Part shown: piece by piece, positions 43,889 to 52,327 of the stretch
Layout of the letters: each line of letters begins with the position of its first letter
Position numbering within the stretch: the first letter of the stretch is position 1
Source: an uncultured Clostridia bacterium
Lineage (GTDB): Bacteria; Bacillota; Clostridia; Saccharofermentanales; Saccharofermentanaceae
Direction: 5' to 3'
Assembly: GCA_937876985.1 (NCBI GenBank)
Contig: CALEFT010000020.1
Location: 62,001-126,000 of the forward strand
Length of the DNA stretch: 64,000 bases
Program-made: the position numbers and the translations under genes
Notes under the pieces: generated by a model
Database searches by the model: none
Told to the model about the DNA's origin: nothing
The model's input: only the letters and a program-made list of their open reading frames with translations

Positions 43889-45363
43889 TACGCCTCTTCA
43901 ACTACAAAATCATAAATACCGTTAAGGTTATTATCAATCGCTTCTCTTACAAGCTCAAATGCTGGCCATACACCATAGCTATATGTGTCTTCTCCACCAT
44001 TCTCGAAAAGCTCATCCGCATAAACATAGAACATTGTATATTCACCGTTCATCATAACATAGTAGGAATCTGTTCCTCGAGGAATGAATGAAAGTGTATT
44101 AACCTGCAAATCATTTGTAGCAAATTCAATATCCATAACACTGTCGCCAGTAGGATTAGCTTCCAAATCAATTCCGCCAATAGTGATACAAGCCAATGCC
44201 TCAAACAAAACAGCTGCGTAGCATCTGTTAGAAGATGTATAAATCTTAGCATTTCTTCCGTTAAGATATACAGAAGCATCTGCATCAGAAATAGCACTTT
44301 CTGTATCAATTTCAAATACAAACTCTTCACCAATCTCATTGTAATTTACTGTGATACGATTAACATCTCTAGCATTAACATAATTTACATAAGAACTAAG
44401 TAAAGTTAAAGCTGGTGTCTCAAGTCCTTGAATTTGTTGATCTGACAATACAAAATAATGATCAATTGAAGAACAGTAACCATAGAAGAATCCAGCAAGA
44501 TTATTACTTAGATAAATATCGTAGCTCATACCAGATTTGAGGACGATATTGAAATGGAATGTAGGATTATCTAATCCATAATTAACTAATTCTTCTTCAG
44601 GAATATCTGTAAAGCTTGTAATTTCAAGTGTTACTACATATTCCATAAGATTCTCAAAGTAAGCACTAGCTTGAATCTGATAAGGGTCAAAAATTTGATA
44701 AATAGGATCACCTGTTTCAGTCACTTCGCAATATGCATTAATAGAGAATCCATCTGTTGTTCTCTCAAACAATACTGTAGAAATATCTTCGTATGCAATA
44801 TTTAAGATCTGAGAATTCAAGAAATCAATTGGCATTTGCTGAGCATACTGTCTCTTAATATTTGTTACAGTATAGACATTCTCATCACCTTCGAGCATAA
44901 CATAGCAAGAAGAACCATCATATGTTGCATTACCAATAAAAATTCTATTAACTGTTCCATCATTAAGAGTAATCTCTACTGTATAATCAGGATTCTCTAA
45001 TCCGTAATCAGAAAGTGGCACATCTGAATGAATAATAGAATTAGAAAGATAAGATGTCATAATAGCAACATAAGCTGTAATAGAAGACTGAGAATATTGA
45101 TAAGTAGGAAGTGCATCATCAGAGAAAATACTCCAAGTAAGCGCACCAGTATCATCAGTAGATGATACAAATGTCATATCTCCTTCAATAGGTCTAATTA
45201 GCTTAACAGAAGCAACATCAACAGTAGAAGCTGTGTAGATATCTACAGCAGTTATTTCTTCTTCTATTTCATCAGATGGTTTTGCAATCACCCAAATTAT
45301 TGCAACAATAATGAGTGCAACAAGAATAATAGCTGGAACCAATAGATTTTTTAAAGATTTCAT
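43888..45363 (-). CDS. DUF4340 domain protein
   Basis: A 491-residue protein: an N-terminal membrane helix (about 7-28), then a long extracytoplasmic region with repeated units of the DUF4340 type, such as LTWSIFSDDALPTYQY, YGLENPDYTVEITLNDG and YGLDNPTFHFNIVLKSG. DUF4340 proteins are found next to GldG-like ABC systems in many phyla and are thought to be extracytoplasmic partners. No enzymatic residue pattern recognised. A hairpin lies in the 60-base gap before it. Confidence 0.85.
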   Translation of the reverse strand: MKSLKNLLVPAIILVALIIVAIIWVIAKPSDEIEEEITAVDIYTASTVDVASVKLIRPIEGDMTFVSSTDDTGALTWSIFSDDALPTYQYSQSSITAYVAIMTSYLSNSIIHSDVPLSDYGLENPDYTVEITLNDGTVNRIFIGNATYDGSSCYVMLEGDENVYTVTNIKRQYAQQMPIDFLNSQILNIAYEDISTVLFERTTDGFSINAYCEVTETGDPIYQIFDPYQIQASAYFENLMEYVVTLEITSFTDIPEEELVNYGLDNPTFHFNIVLKSGMSYDIYLSNNLAGFFYGYCSSIDHYFVLSDQQIQGLETPALTLLSSYVNYVNARDVNRITVNYNEIGEEFVFEIDTESAISDADASVYLNGRNAKIYTSSNRCYAAVLFEALACITIGGIDLEANPTGDSVMDIEFATNDLQVNTLSFIPRGTDSYYVMMNGEYTMFYVYADELFENGGEDTYSYGVWPAFELVREAIDNNLNGIYDFVVEEA

Positions 45364-45386
45364 ATAATTCTCCTTATTATCACTAT

Positions 45387-45409
45387 AGGGGTAACAAGCT
45401 GTTACCCCT
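45387..45409 (-). other. Intercistronic hairpin without T tract
   Basis: A perfect 9-bp inverted repeat (AGGGGTAAC with GTTACCCCT, 5-base loop) lies between the GldG-like and DUF4340 genes. No T run follows, so it is more likely an mRNA-processing, stability or attenuation element than a full terminator. Confidence 0.6.
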
Positions 45410-45423
45410 TAAATATGTGATAA

Positions 45424-46881
45424 TTACAAATTCTTTCTCTTATTATAAACAACTACACCGAATACAACAAAGACAAATGGAATGATCAACATAAATATCA
45501 GCATAACCATAGTAACATTACTGTATGTAGCCTTTGTAGTATCGAATGAATAATCAGACATCATTTTCTGTGGAATATCAATTGATGTACCAACATCAAA
45601 TAAGTCTCTCAATATACTCTTAATAAATACTACGTTATTATCGCGTAAGCCATAGTTATTTATATACTTATCACAAGTAATCCAGTTAGTACCGAATACA
45701 AATACATTAGGAGGATTTGATACATCACTAAATGTACCATACATACCTACATTATATGTACCGATAGTCGTAGCAGCAGCTAGATTATCTGAAGTAACAG
45801 CTGTTGCTTGATTTGTTGTAACAAAAACTGGTGCTGTCTGAATATAAGAATATGGATTATCATATGCTCTTACTGGTCTAGCATAACCAGCTGTTACAAA
45901 ACCAATATTAGAATCACCAATAAACTGTTCATCTACTGTTGCAATAAACACATAAGCAGAATTAATCTGATATTGTGGACTATTCTCACTAATGATTCTC
46001 TGATCAATATGAAGATTCACTTCATGCAATACTTCATTAAGATTTGTATATGCTTCGAAAGAATTATAATCATCATAGTTTACAGAAACAACAAGGTTTC
46101 CGCCATCTTGAATATAATCCTTAAGCTTAACAACTACATTTTCAGGAATATCCATTTGTGGTCCATTAAGGAACAAAATCGAACAATCATCTGGGATTAC
46201 AAAGTCTTCACTAACAGGTAAATCCTCTGAAGTAATGGCCATAGAAGAAAGAACAGTTGTCATTCCCTGATGAGTATCTTCATTAAGTCCTGTTAAGAAG
46301 TAAGCCTTGTAAATAGAATCAGTAGTAAGAGATACAATAGCATTAACAAAAGCATTCTCAACTAAGTTAGTTACTGCATAACCATTGTTATATGTAAAAC
46401 AATCATATACAGGATGGATAGAAATACATCTGTCATTATATTTAACAACATAAGTATTAGCTTCCAAATCATAAATACCCGTACTATCAAGTTCAGAAAT
46501 GATCGTTGGGTAAGTTTCTGGATTCATATATCTTACTTCAATGCGACCACCAGACTTTGACTGTAAGTCATCTAGAAGTGGAACGATATATTCGTAAGGC
46601 GAATCCTCAAGATTTGTAGGTCTATCCATCAAACCAACAATTTGAATATTTGCATCGCTTGGAAGTGTACTCAAATACTCTTCAGTAACAGAAGTTATAG
46701 AATTCTGCGAAGTAGATGAGAAGTCAAATGTAAAAAAAGAACCAAGCATATTATCAAATAAAATATTAGCAACAAGTAAAATTGCAAGTAATAATATTAC
46801 AGATCCCCAAGAGAACATCTTCAAAGTAGTTGCTCTCTTGTCTCTTATAATCTTTTTCTCGTTATTATCATTCTTAGACAT
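45424..46881 (-). CDS. GldG family extracytoplasmic ABC component
   Basis: A 485-residue protein with N-terminal membrane helix (about 25-45), a large extracytoplasmic domain with the ABC-type GldG/DUF4350-like pattern (ISEL..., VTNLVENAFVNAIVSLT, TDSIYKAYFLTGLNEDTHQG, SILFLNGPQMDIPENVVVKLKDYIQDGG), and a C-terminal membrane helix followed by YNKRKN. The start is ATG at 46881, nine bases after GGAGG; another ATG two codons upstream is too close to that site. It sits between the ABC permease and the DUF4340 gene; substrate unknown. Confidence 0.85.
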   Translation of the reverse strand: MSKNDNNEKKIIRDKRATTLKMFSWGSVILLLAILLVANILFDNMLGSFFTFDFSSTSQNSITSVTEEYLSTLPSDANIQIVGLMDRPTNLEDSPYEYIVPLLDDLQSKSGGRIEVRYMNPETYPTIISELDSTGIYDLEANTYVVKYNDRCISIHPVYDCFTYNNGYAVTNLVENAFVNAIVSLTTDSIYKAYFLTGLNEDTHQGMTTVLSSMAITSEDLPVSEDFVIPDDCSILFLNGPQMDIPENVVVKLKDYIQDGGNLVVSVNYDDYNSFEAYTNLNEVLHEVNLHIDQRIISENSPQYQINSAYVFIATVDEQFIGDSNIGFVTAGYARPVRAYDNPYSYIQTAPVFVTTNQATAVTSDNLAAATTIGTYNVGMYGTFSDVSNPPNVFVFGTNWITCDKYINNYGLRDNNVVFIKSILRDLFDVGTSIDIPQKMMSDYSFDTTKATYSNVTMVMLIFMLIIPFVFVVFGVVVYNKRKNL

Positions 46882-46899
46882 AATCATATTCCTCCAAAA

Positions 46900-47670
46900 T
46901 TAAGACTGAGACCAGCGCTTCTTTTCTAGAACACGATAAGTCAAGAACAAGAAGATAGCACAAACGCTCATTAGATAGAATAATGGAGCAATAGCAAATA
47001 CACCTGAACGGAAAGATAGAATCTTTGTAAACGGATCAAGCCACTTAATACCATTTCCTATATTTGCACATACATCATTAATCCAGATACTGCTTCCTGG
47101 AATTAGACTTAAAATTGAAGGAGCAATTTTTCCTGAAGCATATGTTGCGATAGTTGGTATTAGCTGAACAGTCAAAATAGCGATAAACGTAACAATTGCA
47201 GCAATTACCTGGCTATCTGTTATTGCAGATGCAAGCATACCAATTGCAATAAACATTGAAGCTAAGAAAAAGAATACTATAATAGAACCAATAGTACCTG
47301 CATCAATCTTACCCTTAACTGAAACAGTAACTATCATATGAATAATTACATTGATAAACATTACAGCGAATAAGGAAAGTGCTGCAAGAAACTTACCCAT
47401 AACAACCTTAGAAATTGTAATCGGAGAAGTATAATAAATTACTTCTGTTCCCCTCTTCTTATCATCAGCAAACAGACCCATTGTAATAATAGGTACAATA
47501 ACAATGAAGAAATTACGCAAAGAAATAATCTCTCCGCTTATGTTAATATAACCTTGAGAAAATTGTGATGAGAAAACAAATCCAGAAAGAAATGAGAATA
47601 CTGCAATAGCAATATATCCAACTGGATTTCTAAAATATGATAGAAATTCACGTTTAAAAACAGCGTACAT
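46900..47670 (-). CDS. ABC transporter permease (ABC-2/GldF type)
   Basis: A 256-residue permease with six predicted membrane segments. Family marks: AVFKREFLSYFRNPVGYIAIAVFSFL at the start and FFIVIVPIITMGLFADDKKRGTEVIYYTSPI, the typical ABC-2 stretch. It ends in EKKRW. Starts 14 bases after the ATPase gene with GGAGG before ATG, and precedes the GldG-like gene by 18 bases. In Bacteroidetes GldF works with GldA and GldG in gliding; in Bacillota the cargo is unknown. Confidence 0.9.
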   Translation of the reverse strand: MYAVFKREFLSYFRNPVGYIAIAVFSFLSGFVFSSQFSQGYINISGEIISLRNFFIVIVPIITMGLFADDKKRGTEVIYYTSPITISKVVMGKFLAALSLFAVMFINVIIHMIVTVSVKGKIDAGTIGSIIVFFFLASMFIAIGMLASAITDSQVIAAIVTFIAILTVQLIPTIATYASGKIAPSILSLIPGSSIWINDVCANIGNGIKWLDPFTKILSFRSGVFAIAPLFYLMSVCAIFLFLTYRVLEKKRWSQS

Positions 47671-47684
47671 TATAATAACCTCCG

Positions 47685-48620
47685 TTAAGCACCAGCAGTA
47701 ATACTCAAGAAGATTTCTTCAAGAGTTGGATCTAGTGAACGTAGTTCGAGAATAGGACAGTTCTTACGAGCCATTATATAGAAAATAGAACTACGAACAT
47801 CGTTGCCTGTATTGACAAGAGTAATCTCTATCTCAGAAATATTATCCTTAGATGCTCTCTCATGAATATCTACAACACCAGGGATATTTCTAATCTCACT
47901 AATTACATTCTTAGAATCACCCTTAAATATAAGTAATAGCTTTGTAGAACCGCTAAGTCTTAGTGATAGATCAGAGATAGTATCAATAGCTGCTACCTTA
48001 CCCTTGTTGATAATTACAACACGATCACATACTGCCTGAACCTCAGAAAGAATATGAGAAGATAGAATAATTGTATGATCATTAGCAAGTGTTCTAATTA
48101 ACTTACGAATCTCACGAATCTGATTAGGATCAAGACCAACTGTAGGCTCATCGAGAATTAGAATCTCTGGATTGCCAACCATTGCCTGTGCAATACCAAC
48201 TCTCTGCTTATAACCCTTAGATAGATTACCAATAAGTCTATCTGCAACATCAACAATCTTAACCATTGATAAAATCTTAGCTAGCTGAGTTGTTCTCTCC
48301 TTCTTGCTAACACCCTTAAGGTCACAAATGAAATTAAGATATTCAATTACTGTCATGTCAAGATAAAGCGGTGGAAGCTCTGGCAAATAACCAATGCACT
48401 TCTTAGCTAGCTCTGGCTCTTCAAGAATGTCATGGCCATTAACCTTAACAGAACCAGATGTAGATGACAAATATCCTGTAATAATATTCATAGTAGTGGA
48501 CTTTCCGGCACCATTTGGACCTAGAAAACCTAATACTTCTCCTTTATTAACTGTAAAAGAAATATTATTTACAGCCTTCTTCTCGCCATAATACTTGACA
48601 AGATTAGAGATTTCAATCAT
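47685..48620 (-). CDS. ABC transporter ATPase (GldA-like)
   Basis: A 311-residue ATPase. Walker A GPNGAGKST, Q-loop YLPELPPLY, signature LSKGYKQR, Walker B ILILDEPTVGLD and H-loop LSSHIL are all present, followed by a C-terminal regulatory extension with ISEIRNIPGVVDIHERAS. I start it at 48620 (MIEISNLV), seven bases after GGAGG; further upstream in-frame codons have no ribosome site. It heads the ABC/GldG/DUF4340/DUF5711 group. Confidence 0.93.
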   Translation of the reverse strand: MIEISNLVKYYGEKKAVNNISFTVNKGEVLGFLGPNGAGKSTTMNIITGYLSSTSGSVKVNGHDILEEPELAKKCIGYLPELPPLYLDMTVIEYLNFICDLKGVSKKERTTQLAKILSMVKIVDVADRLIGNLSKGYKQRVGIAQAMVGNPEILILDEPTVGLDPNQIREIRKLIRTLANDHTIILSSHILSEVQAVCDRVVIINKGKVAAIDTISDLSLRLSGSTKLLLIFKGDSKNVISEIRNIPGVVDIHERASKDNISEIEITLVNTGNDVRSSIFYIMARKNCPILELRSLDPTLEEIFLSITAGA

Positions 48621-48713
48621 GGTTATACCTCCATAAAAACAAATACAATATATTTTATTATAAAAAGGCAAAATAATAAAGTATTGATATTAATTGCTTT
48701 TCATACGAGAAAC

Positions 48714-49493
48714 TTAACGAAGCTTGAACCTGAAGGCATACACCTTAACATCCTCGCCAATATATCCAACAACATAATAATATTCAGGATCTGTCTCATC
48801 TTTATATACAAAAATATCAACCATCTGCCCTGCATGAACCTCAGAGAAATAATTTATATCAAATGAACATATCAAATCTGGGTCGATTCCATATTTATAT
48901 ATTGCATCAATCGCCCAAGCTGCATACCTGGTGTTATTAACATGATTATTCCTATCTAATTCACAGTAATCAGCAAACTTAGTAATTACTGGGTCGCCAA
49001 GTTCTTTTCGAGAAGGAACATTAAGCTTTGGAGCTCTTAGTTCTCTTGAAGTCAAGTCGACTCTCTCAAGGTAATCAACATTTAATGAACCGGCCGGAGT
49101 GCTCTCAATCAAGGTCTTTGGGCGAATCGGACGATGCGTAGCAAAGTCAGCAACTAGCCACTCGGAAGTCGCAGCACCAATCTTCTTGCCCTCTTCGTCC
49201 AAAATTTCATAATCTCTAGTCCACAAAAGCTTGTCAGTGCCAACATTCCAAGTCCTAACCTGAAATCTTTCCTTCCACTTAGGCATCCTCTCAAAGTCAA
49301 CGCTCATTCGCATTATTACCCAGCAAAAACCAGCTTTATTCATAACCTCCATCGAAAAGCCGTCGCTAGTAGAGCTCACCTCTGAAGCCTCCTGCATTGT
49401 ACCTAATAAAACTGATGGAAGAAGCATATCATTAATATCGCAATCAGTTGATTTGGCATAATATTCGCAAACTGAAATATTAGGTTCTCTCAT
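48714..49493 (-). CDS. Acyl-ACP thioesterase
   Basis: Releases free fatty acids from acyl carrier protein. The 259 residues form two hot-dog domains; the first ends with VADFATHRPIRPKTLIES and the second contains ADYCELDRNNHVNNTRYAAWAIDAI, the catalytic HVNNxxY block. Distantly like plant FatA/FatB; common in anaerobic Bacillota for membrane lipid tuning. Overlaps the upstream membrane-protein gene by 4 bases. Confidence 0.92.
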   Translation of the reverse strand: MREPNISVCEYYAKSTDCDINDMLLPSVLLGTMQEASEVSSTSDGFSMEVMNKAGFCWVIMRMSVDFERMPKWKERFQVRTWNVGTDKLLWTRDYEILDEEGKKIGAATSEWLVADFATHRPIRPKTLIESTPAGSLNVDYLERVDLTSRELRAPKLNVPSRKELGDPVITKFADYCELDRNNHVNNTRYAAWAIDAIYKYGIDPDLICSFDINYFSEVHAGQMVDIFVYKDETDPEYYYVVGYIGEDVKVYAFRFKLR

Positions 49494-50068
49494 TCATTTA
49501 CCTCTTCATTTTCTTCATTTTCTTCCTTTACTACAGTAAAGAATGTATTACGTGGGTTGTACCTTCTGAACGCCTTATACATACGAGCATCAAATTCAAA
49601 AATAACAAGATACTTAACGCCAGAATCACTTACATAGAAGTACCAATTCTTCTCATCGATAAGATACTCCTTATCTTCCGTACAGTTTAATGTGAATTCA
49701 GAATCCTTCTTCGCTTCGGCAAACTTTTCTTCTGTAACTGGTCCAATACGAAGACAATCCTTGAGATTGAAGTCACAAAGAACCTCTCTTTTCTCTTGAG
49801 CCAGAATTCTAGTAACAGTAAACATATCGTTTGTTAGTGATATCTCATATTCTGTCTTTTGCATCTTGTTAATGTAATAGCACAAATAACAAAGGCCAAA
49901 TGAAATAATACCAGTAAAGAATATTATGTTGTAACCAAGTAGAATTGGCACTGCATTAAGAACAATAACGATAAATATAGTGAGAACTGTTGAAAACATA
50001 GCAAAAAGAATAGGATAAATACCCTTATTCTTCACAATAAACTTCTCCACAAAAACATCCTGAAGCAT
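49490..50068 (-). CDS. Conserved hypothetical membrane protein
   Basis: A 192-residue protein with two adjacent membrane segments (about 18-42 and 44-66) and a C-terminal cytoplasmic domain of beta-strand pattern (YEISLTNDMFTVTRILAQEKREVLCDFNL, KNWYFYVSDSGVKYLVIFEFDARMYKAFRRYNP). The tail is acidic (EENEENEE). It looks like the DUF6106/YcxB-like group of clostridial proteins, but I cannot be sure. Coupled to the thioesterase gene, so a membrane-lipid link is possible. ATG follows GGAGGTGTT. Confidence 0.6.
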   Translation of the reverse strand: MLQDVFVEKFIVKNKGIYPILFAMFSTVLTIFIVIVLNAVPILLGYNIIFFTGIISFGLCYLCYYINKMQKTEYEISLTNDMFTVTRILAQEKREVLCDFNLKDCLRIGPVTEEKFAEAKKDSEFTLNCTEDKEYLIDEKNWYFYVSDSGVKYLVIFEFDARMYKAFRRYNPRNTFFTVVKEENEENEEVNE

Positions 50069-50186
50069 ATAACACCTCCATTAAAGCATCCTATATATAT
50101 TACCACAAGCAATCGAAATGCTAACTTCTAAATGAGGAATATTTCACGCAAATAGAATTAAATAATATTGCTTTTCGAGAAAGGCA

Positions 50187-50224
50187 TAAAAACTGCCTCA
50201 AACACAAAATAGTGAATGAGGCAG
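50187..50224 (-). terminator. Rho-independent terminator of groEL
   Basis: Eight-bp stem CTGCCTCA with TGAGGCAG and a 16-base loop, then five T on the minus strand. A copy of the CTTTTCGA motif (50171-50178) lies directly beyond it. Confidence 0.82.
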
Positions 50225-50247
50225 GAAATAATGAACAAATTAGTTAA

Positions 50248-51861
50248 TTAATACATACCTGGCTGAGCTGGCATAGCTGGCTCTGGTTCAGGAATATCTG
50301 TAACAAGTGCTTCAGTAGTAAGAAGTGTTGAAGATACAGAAGCAGCATTCTGGAGAGCAGAACGAGTAACCTTAGCTGGGTCTACGATACCAATCTCAAA
50401 CATGTCTACATACTTGTCATTCAATGCATCATATCCGATACCAACATCACTCTTCTTAATGTTCTCGCAGATTACAGAACCGGCAAGACCAGCGTTTGTA
50501 GCAATCTGACGAACTGGCTCTTCTAATGCACGAAGTACAATCTGAACACCTGTCTTAACATCGCCCTCAACATCGTTAAGAAGCTTAGCAATAGCAGGAA
50601 GAGCATTGATATAAGCTGTTCCACCACCAGGAACAATACCCTCTTCAACTGCAGCTCTAGTAGCAGCAAGTGCGTCCTCGATACGAAGCTTCTTCTCCTT
50701 CATTTCTGTCTCAGTAGCTGCACCAACCTTGATTACAGCAACACCACCAGAAAGCTTAGCAAGTCTTTCAACAAGCTTTTCTCTATCGAAGTCAGACTTT
50801 GTCTCCTCAATCTGAGTCTTAATCTGATTTGCTCTAGCCTTAATTGCCTCGCTATCACCATAGCCATCAACAATAATTGTATTGTCCTTAGTAACCTTAA
50901 CCTGATGAGCATGTCCAAGCATTTCCATAGTTGCTTCCTTAAGTTCAAGTCCTAGATCAGTAGATACAACCTGTGCGCCTGTAAGAATAGCGATATCTTC
51001 AAGCATTGCCTTACGACGATCACCGAAGCCTGGAGCCTTAACACCGATACAAGTGAAGATTCCACGTAACTTATTAAGAATCAATGTTGCAAGAGCATCG
51101 CCCTCAATATCTTCTGCGATAATAAGAAGCTTCTTACCCTGCTGAGCAATCTGCTCTAGAATTGGAAGGATTTCCTGAAGATTTGAAATCTTCTTATCAG
51201 TAATAAGAAGATAAACATCGTCTAATACTGCTTCCATCTTCTCCATATCAGTGCACATATAAGAAGAGAGATAACCTCTATCAAACTGCATACCTTCAAC
51301 TACCTCAAGAGATGTACCCATTGTCTTTGCTTCTTCTACTGTAATTACACCATCAGCAGAAACCTTATCCATTGCTTCAGAAATAAGTTCACCAATGTAC
51401 TCATCGCCAGCAGAAATAGCTGCAACACGAGCAATATCCTTGGAACCATCAACCTTCTTAGCTTTTGCAAGAATGTCAGCAACAGCTGTATCAACAGCCA
51501 TAGAAATACCCTTACGAAGAATTATAGGATTTGCACCAGCTGCTACATTCTTCATTCCTTCACGAATAATAGCCTGAGCAAGAAGTGTAGCTGTTGTAGT
51601 ACCGTCACCTGCTACATCATTTGTCTTAGATGCAACTTCCTTAACAAGCTGAGCACCAGCGTTCTCGAAGCGATCCTCAAGCTCAATTTCCTTAGCAATA
51701 GTAACACCATCATTAGTAATAAGTGGTGCACCATACTTCTTATCTAGTACAACATTACGACCCTTAGGTCCAAGTGTAACCTTAACTGTATTAGCTACCT
51801 TATTAACGCCTGCTTCAAGAGCCTTACGAGCGTCCTCAGCATACTTAATATCCTTTGCCAT
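50248..51861 (-). CDS. groEL: 60 kDa chaperonin GroEL
   Basis: ATP-dependent tetradecameric folding chamber. The 537 residues have AKDIKYAEDARKALEAGVNKVANTVKVTLGPKGRNVVLDKKYG, AGDGTTTATLLAQAI, and the equatorial signature AAVEEGIVPGGGTA. The C-terminus ends PEPAMPAQPGMY, without the usual long GGM repeat. Codon use is that of a highly expressed gene. Starts 22 bases after groES; the operon is headed by a CIRCE element. Confidence 0.98.
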   Translation of the reverse strand: MAKDIKYAEDARKALEAGVNKVANTVKVTLGPKGRNVVLDKKYGAPLITNDGVTIAKEIELEDRFENAGAQLVKEVASKTNDVAGDGTTTATLLAQAIIREGMKNVAAGANPIILRKGISMAVDTAVADILAKAKKVDGSKDIARVAAISAGDEYIGELISEAMDKVSADGVITVEEAKTMGTSLEVVEGMQFDRGYLSSYMCTDMEKMEAVLDDVYLLITDKKISNLQEILPILEQIAQQGKKLLIIAEDIEGDALATLILNKLRGIFTCIGVKAPGFGDRRKAMLEDIAILTGAQVVSTDLGLELKEATMEMLGHAHQVKVTKDNTIIVDGYGDSEAIKARANQIKTQIEETKSDFDREKLVERLAKLSGGVAVIKVGAATETEMKEKKLRIEDALAATRAAVEEGIVPGGGTAYINALPAIAKLLNDVEGDVKTGVQIVLRALEEPVRQIATNAGLAGSVICENIKKSDVGIGYDALNDKYVDMFEIGIVDPAKVTRSALQNAASVSSTLLTTEALVTDIPEPEPAMPAQPGMY

Positions 51862-51883
51862 ATTTATTTTTCCTCCAAATTAA

Positions 51884-52168
51884 TTATTCTACAATTGCAA
51901 GAATGTCGAGCTGACTTACAATGATTAAGTCTTCTCCGTCAATCTTTACAGAAGTACCAGCGTAGTCACGAATAATAACCTTCTGACCAACTTCTACTTC
52001 CATCTTAATCTCATTACCATCAATAATTGCACCAGGACCAACTGCGATAACCTGTGCAAACTGTGGAACTTCCTTAGAAGCTGATGTCAAAACGATTCCG
52101 CTCTTTGTTGTTTCCTCTGCCTCAAGCTTCTTGATTACGACCTTATCACCTAGTGGCTTAACTGTCAT
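51884..52168 (-). CDS. groES: 10 kDa co-chaperonin GroES
   Basis: Heptameric lid of the GroEL chamber. 94 residues from ATG at 52168 (MTVKPLGDKVVIKK), eight bases after GGAGG; an ATG ten codons upstream lacks a ribosome site and would give an abnormal N-terminus. The mobile loop SGIVLTSASKEVPQ and the GPGAIIDG beta-hairpin are visible. First gene of the CIRCE-controlled groESL operon. Confidence 0.97.
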   Translation of the reverse strand: MTVKPLGDKVVIKKLEAEETTKSGIVLTSASKEVPQFAQVIAVGPGAIIDGNEIKMEVEVGQKVIIRDYAGTSVKIDGEDLIIVSQLDILAIVE

Positions 52169-52208
52169 ATGTATTACCTCCAAATAATTAAATAACAAAA
52201 AATATACG

Positions 52209-52235
52209 TTGGCACTCTTGTAGCTAGAGTGCTAA
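52209..52235. promoter_or_regulatory. CIRCE operator (HrcA site)
   Basis: Inverted repeat TTGGCACTC, nine bases, GAGTGCTAA, matching the CIRCE consensus except for A to G at position 3 of the plus-strand left arm. It lies between the -10 element and the groES start, at the expected transcription start, so it should bind the HrcA repressor. hrcA is not in this window. Confidence 0.93.
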
Positions 52236-52242
52236 CGTACAT

Positions 52243-52271
52243 AATATATTCCTGCACATTTTGATTGTCAA
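52243..52271 (-). promoter_or_regulatory. SigA promoter of groESL
   Basis: Minus-strand TTGACA (52266-52271) and TATATT (52243-52248) with an exact 17-base spacer, directly upstream of CIRCE. Very good match to the vegetative consensus. Confidence 0.85.
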
Positions 52272-52327
52272 CATCGAAAATCAAAAAAAGTCAAAGAAAA
52301 ATGGATTTACCTTATTTTTGCCTATGA

